From a virus: a stretch of 25,777 nt of DNA. Shown here piece after piece: positions 8,305 through 15,428 of the stretch. Location: positions 1 to 25,777 of IMG/VR virus record IMGVR_UViG_3300012919_000033; one strand, written 5' to 3'. The notes under the pieces are model-generated. The model saw only the letters and a list, made by a program, of their open reading frames with translations, was not told the origin of the DNA and ran no database searches. The translations under genes were made by a program, and so were the position numbers. Each line of letters begins with the position of its first letter. Within the stretch, counting starts at the first letter, position 1.

Positions 8305-8873
8305 TGCCAGATATAGATATAGACTTTGCTGACAGAGACATAATACTTGATAAAATTAATCATCGAGTAGCAAGGTTAAACAAAGATAAAAAACACAACA
8401 CTGGTGTCTATGTAACTGAGATTCCACATAACCCTGTGGATAATATGTCTACTCTTGATTATGAAGAGGCAGATGATAGAGGATATTTTAAATTAGACTT
8501 TTTGAATGTAAGTTTATATAAAGATATCACAAGCGAAGAACAACTCAACAGACTTTTACATAAGGAGCCATTATGGGATCTACTTACTCACAAAGAATTC
8601 AGCGACAAATTATTTCACGTAGGAGAACACAGTTCACTCCTACAAAAGTTGAAGCCGACAACGATAGAACAACTAGCGGCAACACTGGCGATAATAAGAC
8701 CAGCGAAGAGACATCTTATAGACAGGTCATGGCCAGACATAATGAAAGAGGTGTGGGTAAAACCAAGTGATGGTTCATACTACTTTAAGAAGGCACACGC
8801 AGTTGCTTATGCTCATGCCATAGTTGTACAAATGAATTTAATATGCGAAAATTTAAAAAATGAAAACAACTAA
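8304..8873 (+). CDS. Miniature DnaE-like (family C polymerase alpha) protein
   Basis: This 189-residue protein begins with PDIDIDFADR, the DnaE active-site strand, placing D5 and D7 at the positions of the two adjacent catalytic aspartates of E. coli alpha (D401, D403). D65 in YFKLDFL matches the third (D555). Later IIRPAKRH parallels the DnaE RPGP region and FKKAHAVAYAHA parallels FNKSHSAAYAL of the fingers. PHP, thumb, OB and tau-binding parts are absent; usual DnaE length is over 1,000 residues. All three acidic residues are kept, arguing against simple decay. It is coupled to the zinc-finger gene. Confidence 0.8.
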   Translation: MPDIDIDFADRDIILDKINHRVARLNKDKKHNTGVYVTEIPHNPVDNMSTLDYEEADDRGYFKLDFLNVSLYKDITSEEQLNRLLHKEPLWDLLTHKEFSDKLFHVGEHSSLLQKLKPTTIEQLAATLAIIRPAKRHLIDRSWPDIMKEVWVKPSDGSYYFKKAHAVAYAHAIVVQMNLICENLKNENN

Positions 8874-9597
8874 GGTAACATTCTTTACAAACTTTGAAGA
8901 ACTTAAAATAAGTTTGCCACCAGTGCCAGCAAGTAAATTTTGGCCTGAATGGTTTAAGAAACAGAAGACTCCAGAGATAGCACCTACACAAGAATCAATA
9001 GACAGAGGTGGACCAAAGACAGTAAAAAGTTGTCCAGGTATACTTGACGTGCTTAACATGGGATATATCATTCCTTTGTGGAGCGATTACAAAGTAGTAC
9101 GTGTTCCTGAAACACCAGAACAACCGCAAGGTATAAGATGGAGAATGCCAGGAGGACAACAAAGTTTGTTTGGTGCAAGTACACATCCAATGGAACAGAT
9201 ATCTGCATATCCATTTGGTCCTAACACATTCAAAGGAAGTTTTAAATTTATGAATCCTTGGTATATAAAAACTCCTCCAGGATATAGTTGTTATGTGATT
9301 GCACCTTACTATAACAAACATGATAATTTAGAAATTATGAATGGAGTCATTGATACTGACTTATATCATGAAGCACACATCAATAGTTTCTTTACTGCAC
9401 CAATGGGTGAAGAGATAACATTTGAATATGGTATGCCTATATGCCAAGTTATTCCATTCAAGCGAGAAGATTACGAAATGGAAGTTGAGGTAGGTGACCA
9501 TAGAAGCATGAAGAATAAAGTCACACAATTTATTCACAACAGTTTATTCAAGGCACAACATTACAGAGAAAAATTAAGTCCAAAACGATATAGATGA
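8860..9597 (+). CDS. Trp-rich phage protein, paralogue of the 3168-3899 product
   Basis: The 245-residue product repeats the block order of the 3168-3899 protein: FFTN, WPEWFKK, SCPGILDVL, IIPLW, NPWYI and QVIPF. It lacks that protein's charged tail but ends in a basic segment. No signal peptide, membrane helix or known catalytic motif is visible. It overlaps the miniature DnaE gene by 14 bases and the sufE-like gene by four. Function unknown; duplication within one phage suggests related substrates or a two-part complex, which is inference. Confidence 0.82.
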   Translation: MKTTKVTFFTNFEELKISLPPVPASKFWPEWFKKQKTPEIAPTQESIDRGGPKTVKSCPGILDVLNMGYIIPLWSDYKVVRVPETPEQPQGIRWRMPGGQQSLFGASTHPMEQISAYPFGPNTFKGSFKFMNPWYIKTPPGYSCYVIAPYYNKHDNLEIMNGVIDTDLYHEAHINSFFTAPMGEEITFEYGMPICQVIPFKREDYEMEVEVGDHRSMKNKVTQFIHNSLFKAQHYREKLSPKRYR

Positions 9598-9998
9598 TAC
9601 TAGACAAAATTAAAGCACGTGGTGAAGAGATGGCTCCTTTAGAAGGGCATGACAGACTTCAATATCTGATTGACATAGCAAGAGAAGTTCCGCCATTAGA
9701 TGACAAAGATAAGATAGATGAAAATAAAATTAGAGGTTGTGCTAGTAACTTATGGGTGGTAGGACACATGAACAAAGACGGCACCATGTCATACAAACAT
9801 GATGCAGATGCTTGGATTACAAAAGGTACTGCAAAAGTTTTGGTTGACTTACTCAATGGTGAACACAGAAGTGAAATTGCACATCTCACATTAGAAAGTT
9901 TCGAAGGATTGGGTATAAGAAACTTACTTACTATGCAAAGGCAAGTTGGCTTTGGTAGTCTAGTAGAAAGAATGATAACAATAGCAAAAACTATATGA
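9594..9998 (+). CDS. sufE: SufE-like sulfur acceptor protein
   Basis: The 134-residue protein matches SufE in length and layout: helical N-terminus, YLIDIAREVPPL near 24-35, then IRGCASNLWV with C49 at the position of the persulfide-accepting cysteine, and a C-terminal GLGIRNLL...RQVGFGSLVERM segment. SufE takes sulfur from a cysteine desulfurase (SufS) and passes it to the Fe-S scaffold. No desulfurase is in the window, so it would have to use the host's. An IscU-type scaffold is encoded at 20741-21124, apparently in a late operon. Confidence 0.92.
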   Translation: MILDKIKARGEEMAPLEGHDRLQYLIDIAREVPPLDDKDKIDENKIRGCASNLWVVGHMNKDGTMSYKHDADAWITKGTAKVLVDLLNGEHRSEIAHLTLESFEGLGIRNLLTMQRQVGFGSLVERMITIAKTI

Positions 9999-10144
9999 CA
10001 GCATCATTTGGTATAGGAATGTTTTTCTTTGGTGTTACTGTAACTGTAATAGGATTTTTTATTGCTTACATAGTTGCTTCAAAACATCATAAAGCTGAAG
10101 AAGAAGCTAAAAAAGAAAAAGAAGGTCCTCTTACTTTTTTATAA
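9995..10144 (+). CDS. 49-residue single-pass membrane protein
   Basis: The ORF starts at an ATG overlapping the sufE stop (ATGA). Residues about 5-28 form one strongly hydrophobic helix (GIGMFFFGVTVTVIGFFIAY part), followed by a tail of alternating Lys and Glu. It would sit in the inner membrane with a charged cytoplasmic tail. It overlaps the convergent leftward gene by 14 bases. Function unknown. Confidence 0.7.
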   Translation: MTASFGIGMFFFGVTVTVIGFFIAYIVASKHHKAEEEAKKEKEGPLTFL

Positions 10145-10508
10145 AAGGTTTCCGTACAAGTTGTACACTCTTTCTTTTCACACGTTTGATTGCAAGATTG
10201 CCTATGTTGACCACAGGGCCGGCAGTAACCTTAACATCTTTACTATTCATTGTAATTAGGCAATGCCTAAATTGTGCAAATTCTCTAGGTAAAAAAATTG
10301 CTATGGGTATAGTCCGATTGCTTTCGTGCCACCATACTTCGCCCATCTCAACAAAGTGTTTCTTTTCTTCATCACTTCTTAGCAAAGTATAAACGTACAT
10401 ACTTGTAACATTGTTGTCCTGGTTATTAATGATACCCACGTATTCATTGCCACCGTACTGCACAATGCTTAGATAAGGGAAGTTTTTTTCAATATCTTTT
10501 AATAACAT
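10131..10508 (-). CDS. Conserved-looking phage protein, leftward
   Basis: From the ATG at 10508 the product is 125 residues: FPYLSIVQYGGNEYVGIINN near 9-28, a central EMGEVWWHESNRTIPIAIFL region, and a basic C-terminus. The frame is open further upstream to 10595, but that part overlaps the divergent gene and reads as non-conserved. It is the only leftward gene in the first 20 kb. A GCTAAATA box (10553-10546 on the minus strand) is its likely late promoter, giving a leader of about 32 bases. Function unknown. Confidence 0.75.
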   Translation of the reverse strand: MLLKDIEKNFPYLSIVQYGGNEYVGIINNQDNNVTSMYVYTLLRSDEEKKHFVEMGEVWWHESNRTIPIAIFLPREFAQFRHCLITMNSKDVKVTAGPVVNIGNLAIKRVKRKSVQLVRKPFIKK

Positions 10509-10514
10509 TTTCTC

Positions 10515-10522
10515 GATAAATA
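10515..10522 (+). promoter_or_regulatory. T4-type late promoter box, leaderless context
   Basis: GATAAATA differs from the T4 late consensus TATAAATA at one base. In T4 the box covers -13 to -6, which puts +1 at base 10528, the A of an ATG. The mRNA of the virion-type gene would therefore have no leader. Confidence 0.65.
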
Positions 10523-10527
10523 TGTGT

Positions 10528-11313
10528 ATGCAACTAACATATCGATATTTAGCAACCAATAAGTCAGTATTGATAGCAGATCTGACTAACAACATAACGG
10601 AGTATAGACCAGTGTACGCAAGAAATATGACAGTCTACAGAGGTATTGACAATGTGCTTACCTTTGAGATTAAAAATCCAGACCAGAAGCCTGTGAGTAT
10701 TTTAAATACTTACAAGCCTTATTTTGTAATGTTTGACGAAAACAATACACAAATCATTGAACGTGAAGGCACAATCAAAGAAACATCAACGCCTTCTTTT
10801 AAAGGACAGTTTACTGTAACAGTTACAGAGAATGACCTTCTCAGCTTGAAGTCACAGTTCGCCGCCTACAATGTATACTTGGTTGCTACATCTGATAGTG
10901 CAAAAACACTGACCTATGCTAACACACATTATAACGCAAAAGGAACTATTGAGATCAAGGGCGATGCTTTTCCAGGACCTACTGATACATATTCAATTAA
11001 AACATTTACTGAAACAGGAGTCAACACTGATATCTTTACAAGTGAAACAATAAGTGGACAACCTGCAATAAATGGAAATGAAGCACTACATACTGCGGCC
11101 ATTTATAGCACAGACTTTGTAGGTGAAGTTTTTATTGAAGGAACATTAGATAATACTGTAACTGGATCAACCAAATTTGGTGACATAGCAAAAGTAAATC
11201 TAACCAATACCACACAACCAAACTATATAAATTTTAATGGTGTGTTCAATCATTTGAGAGTTAGATACGTAAAAACTTCCGGAACAATTGATAAGGTTTT
11301 AGTAAGAAACTAG
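10528..11313 (+). CDS. Putative virion structural protein
   Basis: The 261-residue product is beta-rich with a repeated-domain feel: VYARNMTVYRGIDNVLTFEIKN-type start (near 30-50), a central GTIKETSTPSFKGQF strand region, then a C-terminal half with ALHTAAIY, EVFIEGTLD and HLRVRY strands ending in IDKVLVRN. This is the layout of tail or baseplate-associated proteins of T4-like marine phages; exact role unknown. I take the ATG at 10528, which coincides with the predicted transcription start of the late box; an in-frame ATG at 10522 lies inside the promoter and would not be transcribed. Confidence 0.75.
   Translation: MQLTYRYLATNKSVLIADLTNNITEYRPVYARNMTVYRGIDNVLTFEIKNPDQKPVSILNTYKPYFVMFDENNTQIIEREGTIKETSTPSFKGQFTVTVTENDLLSLKSQFAAYNVYLVATSDSAKTLTYANTHYNAKGTIEIKGDAFPGPTDTYSIKTFTETGVNTDIFTSETISGQPAINGNEALHTAAIYSTDFVGEVFIEGTLDNTVTGSTKFGDIAKVNLTNTTQPNYINFNGVFNHLRVRYVKTSGTIDKVLVRN
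10546..10553 (-). promoter_or_regulatory. T4-type late promoter box, divergent
   Basis: GCTAAATA on the minus strand predicts +1 at 10540, upstream of the leftward gene at 10508. Together with 10515-10522 it forms face-to-face overlapping late promoters: each transcript crosses the other's box. It lies inside the first codons of the rightward gene. Confidence 0.5.
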
Positions 11314-11342
11314 TTGACTTTTCTTTAAGACTATACTATAAT
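11314..11342 (+). promoter_or_regulatory. Consensus sigma70 promoter for primase, leaderless context
   Basis: TTGACT at 11314-11319 and TATAAT at 11337-11342 have an exact 17-base spacer. The primase ATG is at 11349, six bases after the -10, so the transcript should start on or next to the start codon. No Shine-Dalgarno can fit. Confidence 0.85.
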
Positions 11343-11348
11343 TATATT

Positions 11349-12356
11349 ATGAGTAGTTTAGTCTTTGATACATTAATCGCACATCTTCCCGCAAAACGGA
11401 AAACGACTCCGAGTGGTTGGACCAGTTTCAATGCTCCATGTTGTCCACATAATGGAACTACTCAAGACACAAGACAACGTGGCGGTTTGATTACCAATCC
11501 AAGTGGTGGTGTTTCTTATCACTGCTTCAACTGTGGCTTCAAAGCAAGTTGGAATGAGGGTCGAAAACTTTCCTCAAAGATGAAACGGTTACTTCAATGG
11601 CTAGGCGCCTCAGATGATACAATTACTAAATTGGCCCTAGCAGTTCTACAGTACAATGAAACAAAAGGATTAACACAAGACATTGTGTCCTTGCCAGAGT
11701 TTAAAACTGTAGAACTGCCAGAAGGTGCAAGACCAATCAACAACTGGGATGACTGGCAGGCACTAGAGCCAACTGGTATTGATGAAAACTTATTTAAGGT
11801 TGCAGAATATATGAAGAAAAGGCAACTCAATATTGATGACTACAACTTTCATTGGACACCTAAGCTAGGCTATCGTGATAGACTGATCGTGCCTTTTTAC
11901 TACAAAGGTGATGTTGTAGGTTGGACTGCTAGAAAAGTTACAGATGGTAATCCAAAATATTTAAGCGAACAACAACCTGGATACGTTTTTAATTTTGATG
12001 CACAAAATTACAATAGAATATTTACTATTGTTGTTGAAGGTCCTTTTGATGCACTTGGTGTAGATGGTGTTGCGTTGCTAGGAAGTGAAGTCAAAGATCA
12101 ACAAGCACTACTGATCAAATCATTAAATAAAAAAGTAATTCTAGTTCCAGATAGAGATGAGAATGGTCAAAAATTACTTGAACAAGCTATTGAACTAGGT
12201 TGGTCAGTTAGTATGCCTGATTGGGAAGATGAAGTAAAAGATGTCAATGATGCTGTTATGAAGTATGGCAGAATGTATACTTTACACACAATAGTATCTT
12301 CCACAGAAGACAGCGAATTAAAAATTAAATTAAGGAGCAAACAATGGTTTGGTTAA
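11349..12356 (+). CDS. 61: DNA primase, T4 gene 61 type
   Basis: The 335-residue protein has an N-terminal zinc-binding module (C31/C32, H34, C59, C62 in APCCPHNG and YHCFNCGF) and a TOPRIM core with IVVEGPFDALGVDG (E230) and ILVPDRDENG (D268, D270). It makes RNA primers for lagging-strand synthesis and would act with the gene 41-type helicase encoded at 15412-16845. Length and domain order fit phage gp61. It is read from its own consensus promoter and overlaps the following 40-residue gene by 13 bases. Confidence 0.94.
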   Translation: MSSLVFDTLIAHLPAKRKTTPSGWTSFNAPCCPHNGTTQDTRQRGGLITNPSGGVSYHCFNCGFKASWNEGRKLSSKMKRLLQWLGASDDTITKLALAVLQYNETKGLTQDIVSLPEFKTVELPEGARPINNWDDWQALEPTGIDENLFKVAEYMKKRQLNIDDYNFHWTPKLGYRDRLIVPFYYKGDVVGWTARKVTDGNPKYLSEQQPGYVFNFDAQNYNRIFTIVVEGPFDALGVDGVALLGSEVKDQQALLIKSLNKKVILVPDRDENGQKLLEQAIELGWSVSMPDWEDEVKDVNDAVMKYGRMYTLHTIVSSTEDSELKIKLRSKQWFG

Positions 12357-12466
12357 AGAAACTATACAAAAGGATCGTTGGCTTTTTTGAAAATTGGAAA
12401 GAACGTAGAAAGTTCAAAAAGAGAATCAAAGAGTTACAAAAGAAAGATCCTTTCATATACAAATAG
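12344..12466 (+). CDS. 40-residue basic phage protein
   Basis: The ORF begins at an ATG behind AAGGAG with six bases of spacing, one of the clearest ribosome binding sites here. The peptide is highly basic and helical (KERRKFKKRIKELQKK) and ends in DPFIYK. Such a short lysine/arginine-rich product could bind nucleic acid or a replication protein; that is inference. It lies between primase and another small gene. Confidence 0.72.
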   Translation: MVWLKKLYKRIVGFFENWKERRKFKKRIKELQKKDPFIYK

Positions 12467-12476
12467 AAAGAACGTT

Positions 12477-12710
12477 ATGATTAAAAACGATAGAACTGAA
12501 GAAGCATACAGAATAATAGAAAGCAAAGTTAACGAAATGTTGACAGACAAAGCTGGTTATGATCCTTTAGAAATAGCAGGAGTAATGTGTGCCCAGGCAA
12601 TAAGAATATACAAGTCTTGTTTAACACCACAAGACTATGATGACATAATGGAGGCAATATTTGTTTCCAGATTAAACATTGAACAAATGAAAGGTCCGAC
12701 GAAACATTAA
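12477..12710 (+). CDS. Small helical phage protein, unknown
   Basis: From the ATG at 12477 the product is 77 residues. A longer reading from a TTG at 12378 would run through the 40-residue gene and is unlikely. The sequence is all helix, with EAYRIIESKVNEML, DPLEIAGVMCAQAIRIY and LTPQDYDDIMEAI. No motif is recognised. It ends one base before the next gene. Confidence 0.75.
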   Translation: MIKNDRTEEAYRIIESKVNEMLTDKAGYDPLEIAGVMCAQAIRIYKSCLTPQDYDDIMEAIFVSRLNIEQMKGPTKH

Positions 12711-12711
12711 T

Positions 12712-13371
12712 ATGGAATATAAGATTATTAGACCCTATGGGCCTACAATATATCACGGTAGGTTGACAGAAGATGAGATAACATACTTACAAGGTGTTGC
12801 CAAAGATACACAAACAGCAAGGAATAATGTTGGATATGATTTAGCAGGTAACATCAAAGACCAATTAGGTATTGTTGTCAAAGACCTAGACAGGTTTAAT
12901 TATATTATTACTCCACACATAAAAAATTATGTAAAGTATGAAGACGAAAGAGTGAGAAGTCATTTTATAAAAGACGTAGGCAATGACAATGACTATGATC
13001 ATATGCAATTTACTTTAGGTACTGGGCCGTGGATAAATTTCCAAACTGCAAATGAATTTAATCCAATGCACAGTCACGCAGGTATGATAAGTTCAGTTGT
13101 GTACATTGACGTACCAGAACAAATTGCACAAGAAGAATATACAAAGGACACTAACATGAATTGTCCTGGACAGATAGAATTCATGTATGGACCAGACGTA
13201 GTAGGCTCTAATGGAACGCACAAAATTGTTCCTAAGACAGGAGACTTTCTATTGTTCCATGCAGGTTTAAAACACACGGTATATCCATTCAAATCAGAGG
13301 TAACTCGTATAAGCATGAGTTTCAATGTTATGGGTGTATCATACGGGAAAGGAGGCAAACATAATGACTGA
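12712..13371 (+). CDS. 2OG-Fe(II) oxygenase (phage type with N-P-M-H-S-H motif)
   Basis: The 219-residue product carries FNPMHSHAG (H120, H122) followed by SSVVYIDVP, then GDFLLFHAGLKHTVYP (H188) and RISMSFNV (R199). This is the layout of the putative 2OG-Fe(II) oxygenases common in T4-like marine phages (Pfam 2OG-FeII_Oxy_5 type). The substrate is unknown. It is only distantly related, if at all, to the oxygenase at 5578-6345, whose triad is HxD...H. The gene overlaps the DUF2061-like gene by eight bases, with the latter's AGGAGG inside it. Confidence 0.88.
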   Translation: MEYKIIRPYGPTIYHGRLTEDEITYLQGVAKDTQTARNNVGYDLAGNIKDQLGIVVKDLDRFNYIITPHIKNYVKYEDERVRSHFIKDVGNDNDYDHMQFTLGTGPWINFQTANEFNPMHSHAGMISSVVYIDVPEQIAQEEYTKDTNMNCPGQIEFMYGPDVVGSNGTHKIVPKTGDFLLFHAGLKHTVYPFKSEVTRISMSFNVMGVSYGKGGKHND

Positions 13372-13600
13372 ATTCACCCAAGGAATGCACAACGCATTTA
13401 AAAAAATATTAAGTGGTTCTAGTCTGATGTTGGCATTGATTTACACGGCAGGTCACATAGTTATTGCTATGTCTGTGGTTACAGTATTGACTGGTGCAAG
13501 TTTATGGGAGGCAGGTGCAGTAGCACTTGTTGAACCTTCAATCAATGGCGTATGGTTTTACATACTACACACTGGCTGGAAAAAAATGAAAGGAATATAA
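13364..13600 (+). CDS. DUF2061-like small membrane protein
   Basis: The ATG at 13364 has AGGAGG with nine bases or so spacing and is preferred over an upstream in-frame start at 13325. The 78-residue product has two hydrophobic helices (about 19-43 and 48-68) and ends with WFYILHTGWKKMKG, the YxxHTxWKK-like tail typical of DUF2061 membrane proteins. The family's function is not known. It lies directly before clpP, whose ribosome binding site (AAAGGA) is in this gene's last codons. Confidence 0.78.
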   Translation: MTEFTQGMHNAFKKILSGSSLMLALIYTAGHIVIAMSVVTVLTGASLWEAGAVALVEPSINGVWFYILHTGWKKMKGI

Positions 13601-14194
13601 ATGAGTAACTTAATACCAATGGTAGTCGAATCTACCAATAGAGGAGAAAGAGCCTATGACATTTACAGTCGCCTATTGAAAGATAGAATTGTGATGTTGA
13701 ATGGTCCTGTTGAAGATCATAGTGCAAACATAGTTGTTGCACAGATGCTTTTCTTAGAAAGTGAGAATCCAGAAAAGGATATTAATTTTTACATTAATAG
13801 TCCTGGAGGAATAATTACAAGTGGCATGAGCATTTATGATACAATGCAATATGTCAAGTGTGATATAAGAACCATAGTGCTAGGACAGGCTTGTTCTATG
13901 GGTTCATTCCTTGCTCAAGCAGGAGCACCAGGCAAACGTATACTTCTACCTAATGCAAGAACAATGATCCATCAACCAAGTGGTGGAGCAAAAGGTATGG
14001 CAAGTGATATTGAAATACGTTACAAAGAAATACAGTATCTAAAAGAAAAACTTACAGAGCTGTACGTGAAACACAATACAGCAGGTAAGACTTATGACGA
14101 CTTCATGAAAGACATGGATCGTGATTATTTCTTAAGTGCTGAAGAAACAATAGCATACGGTCTTGCAGATAAGATCGAGGAGAAACGTAAGTAA
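13601..14194 (+). CDS. clpP: ClpP-like serine protease
   Basis: The 197-residue protein matches ClpP in length and landmarks: [18 protein letters not shown] near 66-83, the nucleophile S99 in [10 protein letters not shown]124 in MIHQPSGG, and D175 in [10 protein letters not shown]. ClpP degrades proteins handed over by ClpX or ClpA; no such ATPase is in the window, so it would use the host's or work without one. The elbow reads ACSMGS rather than the usual AASMGA. Roles proposed for phage ClpP include host takeover and virion maturation; none can be read here. Confidence 0.94.
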   Translation: MSNLIPMVVESTNRGERAYDIYSRLLKDRIVMLNGPVEDHSANIVVAQMLFLESENPEKDINFYINSPGGIITSGMSIYDTMQYVKCDIRTIVLGQACSMGSFLAQAGAPGKRILLPNARTMIHQPSGGAKGMASDIEIRYKEIQYLKEKLTELYVKHNTAGKTYDDFMKDMDRDYFLSAEETIAYGLADKIEEKRK

Positions 14195-15192
14195 TGTTGA
14201 TTTGGGGAATTGTTGGAAACAGTCATGATGCCAGTGTGGCAATCTTTAATAAGAACACATATGACACTTTAGAATGTCTATGGGCAGGATTGTCTAAAGA
14301 CTTCAGTGGCATAGAACATGATCCACATTTAAATGATAAAATGTTGGAACACATATTTGAAAAAGAATGTTTTAACAATCCCGACAAAATTGTTTGGTAC
14401 GAAAAACCTTTCTTGAAAACTTTAAGACAATTCAAAGCAGGTCAAGGTTGGCTTGGAAAGGAAAATAATATAAAACAGTATCTAAGCAAATGGAATCTAA
14501 CTGCTCCTATAAGTTATGTACAACATCATAGGTCACACGCCGCATATGGTTTTTACACTAGTGGACTTGACAACGCAACCATCATGTGTTTGGATTCAAT
14601 AGGAGAGTTTGAAACATTTACAATATGGGAAGGCAAAGGTGCAAAACTGAAGCAAGTGTTCTCCGGAAAGTATCCACATAGTGTTGGATTGTTTTATAGT
14701 GCAATGACACAAAGACTAGGACTACAGGCAAACAGAGATGAATACAAGGTTGGTGCCATGGGGTCAGAAATTGCAAGTTCAGAAAACTTAGAACTTATAA
14801 CTGACATGGTAGAAACATTTATTGAACCTCCTTTGAATGGATCCAAGCCTGGTGTTAAATTCAAACACAACTTACACAAAGGTTGCAATTGGTACAAGCC
14901 TGAACTTACCACAGAACACGACATGAAGAGATTGGCAGATGCTACTCAATATGTTTTTGAAATGATAGTCCAAAGTAATAGCAAATGGTGTCGTAATAAC
15001 CTGTCAAGTCGGAACTTAATATTGACAGGAGGTTGTGCATTAAATAATGATGCAGTGAGAAAAATACGTAAAGATTGGAACTACATATATGTACCAAAGA
15101 ATCCTGGTGACCCAGGAAGTTGTATTGGTGCAGTTTTGGCATTGGAAAGCAAACATATTGACTTTGACCAACAAGTGTGGTATAATAAGTAA
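14194..15192 (+). CDS. Carbamoyltransferase, N-terminal (Kae1-like) domain only
   Basis: The 332-residue protein resembles the N-terminal domain of the NodU/CmcH/TobZ carbamoyltransferases: GIVGNSHDASVAIF at 5-18, the HHRSHAAYGF metal-binding motif at 111-120, MCLDSIGEFET near 131-141, and LTGGCALNND in the nucleotide-binding C-terminal part. The YrdC-like C-terminal domain that makes carbamoyl-adenylate in full-length (about 550-600 residue) members is missing. It may need a partner, or do a different transfer. A consensus sigma70 promoter for the next gene is embedded in its last codons. Confidence 0.88.
   Translation: MLIWGIVGNSHDASVAIFNKNTYDTLECLWAGLSKDFSGIEHDPHLNDKMLEHIFEKECFNNPDKIVWYEKPFLKTLRQFKAGQGWLGKENNIKQYLSKWNLTAPISYVQHHRSHAAYGFYTSGLDNATIMCLDSIGEFETFTIWEGKGAKLKQVFSGKYPHSVGLFYSAMTQRLGLQANRDEYKVGAMGSEIASSENLELITDMVETFIEPPLNGSKPGVKFKHNLHKGCNWYKPELTTEHDMKRLADATQYVFEMIVQSNSKWCRNNLSSRNLILTGGCALNNDAVRKIRKDWNYIYVPKNPGDPGSCIGAVLALESKHIDFDQQVWYNK
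15158..15186 (+). promoter_or_regulatory. Consensus sigma70 promoter inside the carbamoyltransferase 3' end
   Basis: TTGACT at 15158-15163 and TATAAT at 15181-15186 with an exact 17-base spacer. The ATG of the next gene lies five bases after the -10 (15192), so the transcript would begin at or within the start codon. It could supply the downstream gene 41 helicase. Confidence 0.7.
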
Positions 15193-15428
15193 TGTTTGAG
15201 ATGTGGTTGATTATGTGTTTAATGGTGTCTGATGGAAACATGGGAATGAAACAAGAATGCACAGAATATAAAGAGAAGCCATATGTGTTGTATAGGACTG
15301 AAGAACGATGTATGTCAGAAACACAGAAAAAATTAGCAATAACAATGAGAGGTATGTCTAACTTAGGTGCTGACTATAAAAGTTTGAAAGCTGGTTGTAA
15401 AAAGGTAAATGATGAAACAAAACACTGA
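15192..15428 (+). CDS. Small cysteine-containing phage protein with hydrophobic N-terminus
   Basis: The 78-residue product starts with a Met-rich hydrophobic stretch (MFEMWLIMCLMV) that could be a short signal or anchor, followed by a hydrophilic part with three cysteines (QECTEYKE, ERCMSE, KAGCKK). If exported, these may form a disulfide. No family recognised. It overlaps the gene 41 helicase start by 17 bases, so it is likely translated with it. Confidence 0.62.
   Translation: MFEMWLIMCLMVSDGNMGMKQECTEYKEKPYVLYRTEERCMSETQKKLAITMRGMSNLGADYKSLKAGCKKVNDETKH

Noticed and set aside
8573-8770. ORF inside the miniature DnaE gene
   Set aside because: Shadow in another frame; the DnaE motifs are in the frame starting at 8304.
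8304-8873. Miniature DnaE as a decayed pseudogene
   Set aside because: All three catalytic aspartates are kept, start and stop are coupled to neighbours, and there is no frameshift or internal stop.
10074-10259. Rightward ORF of 61 codons
   Set aside because: It overlaps the 49-residue gene and runs antisense to the leftward gene at 10131-10508; Lys-run and shadow-like composition.
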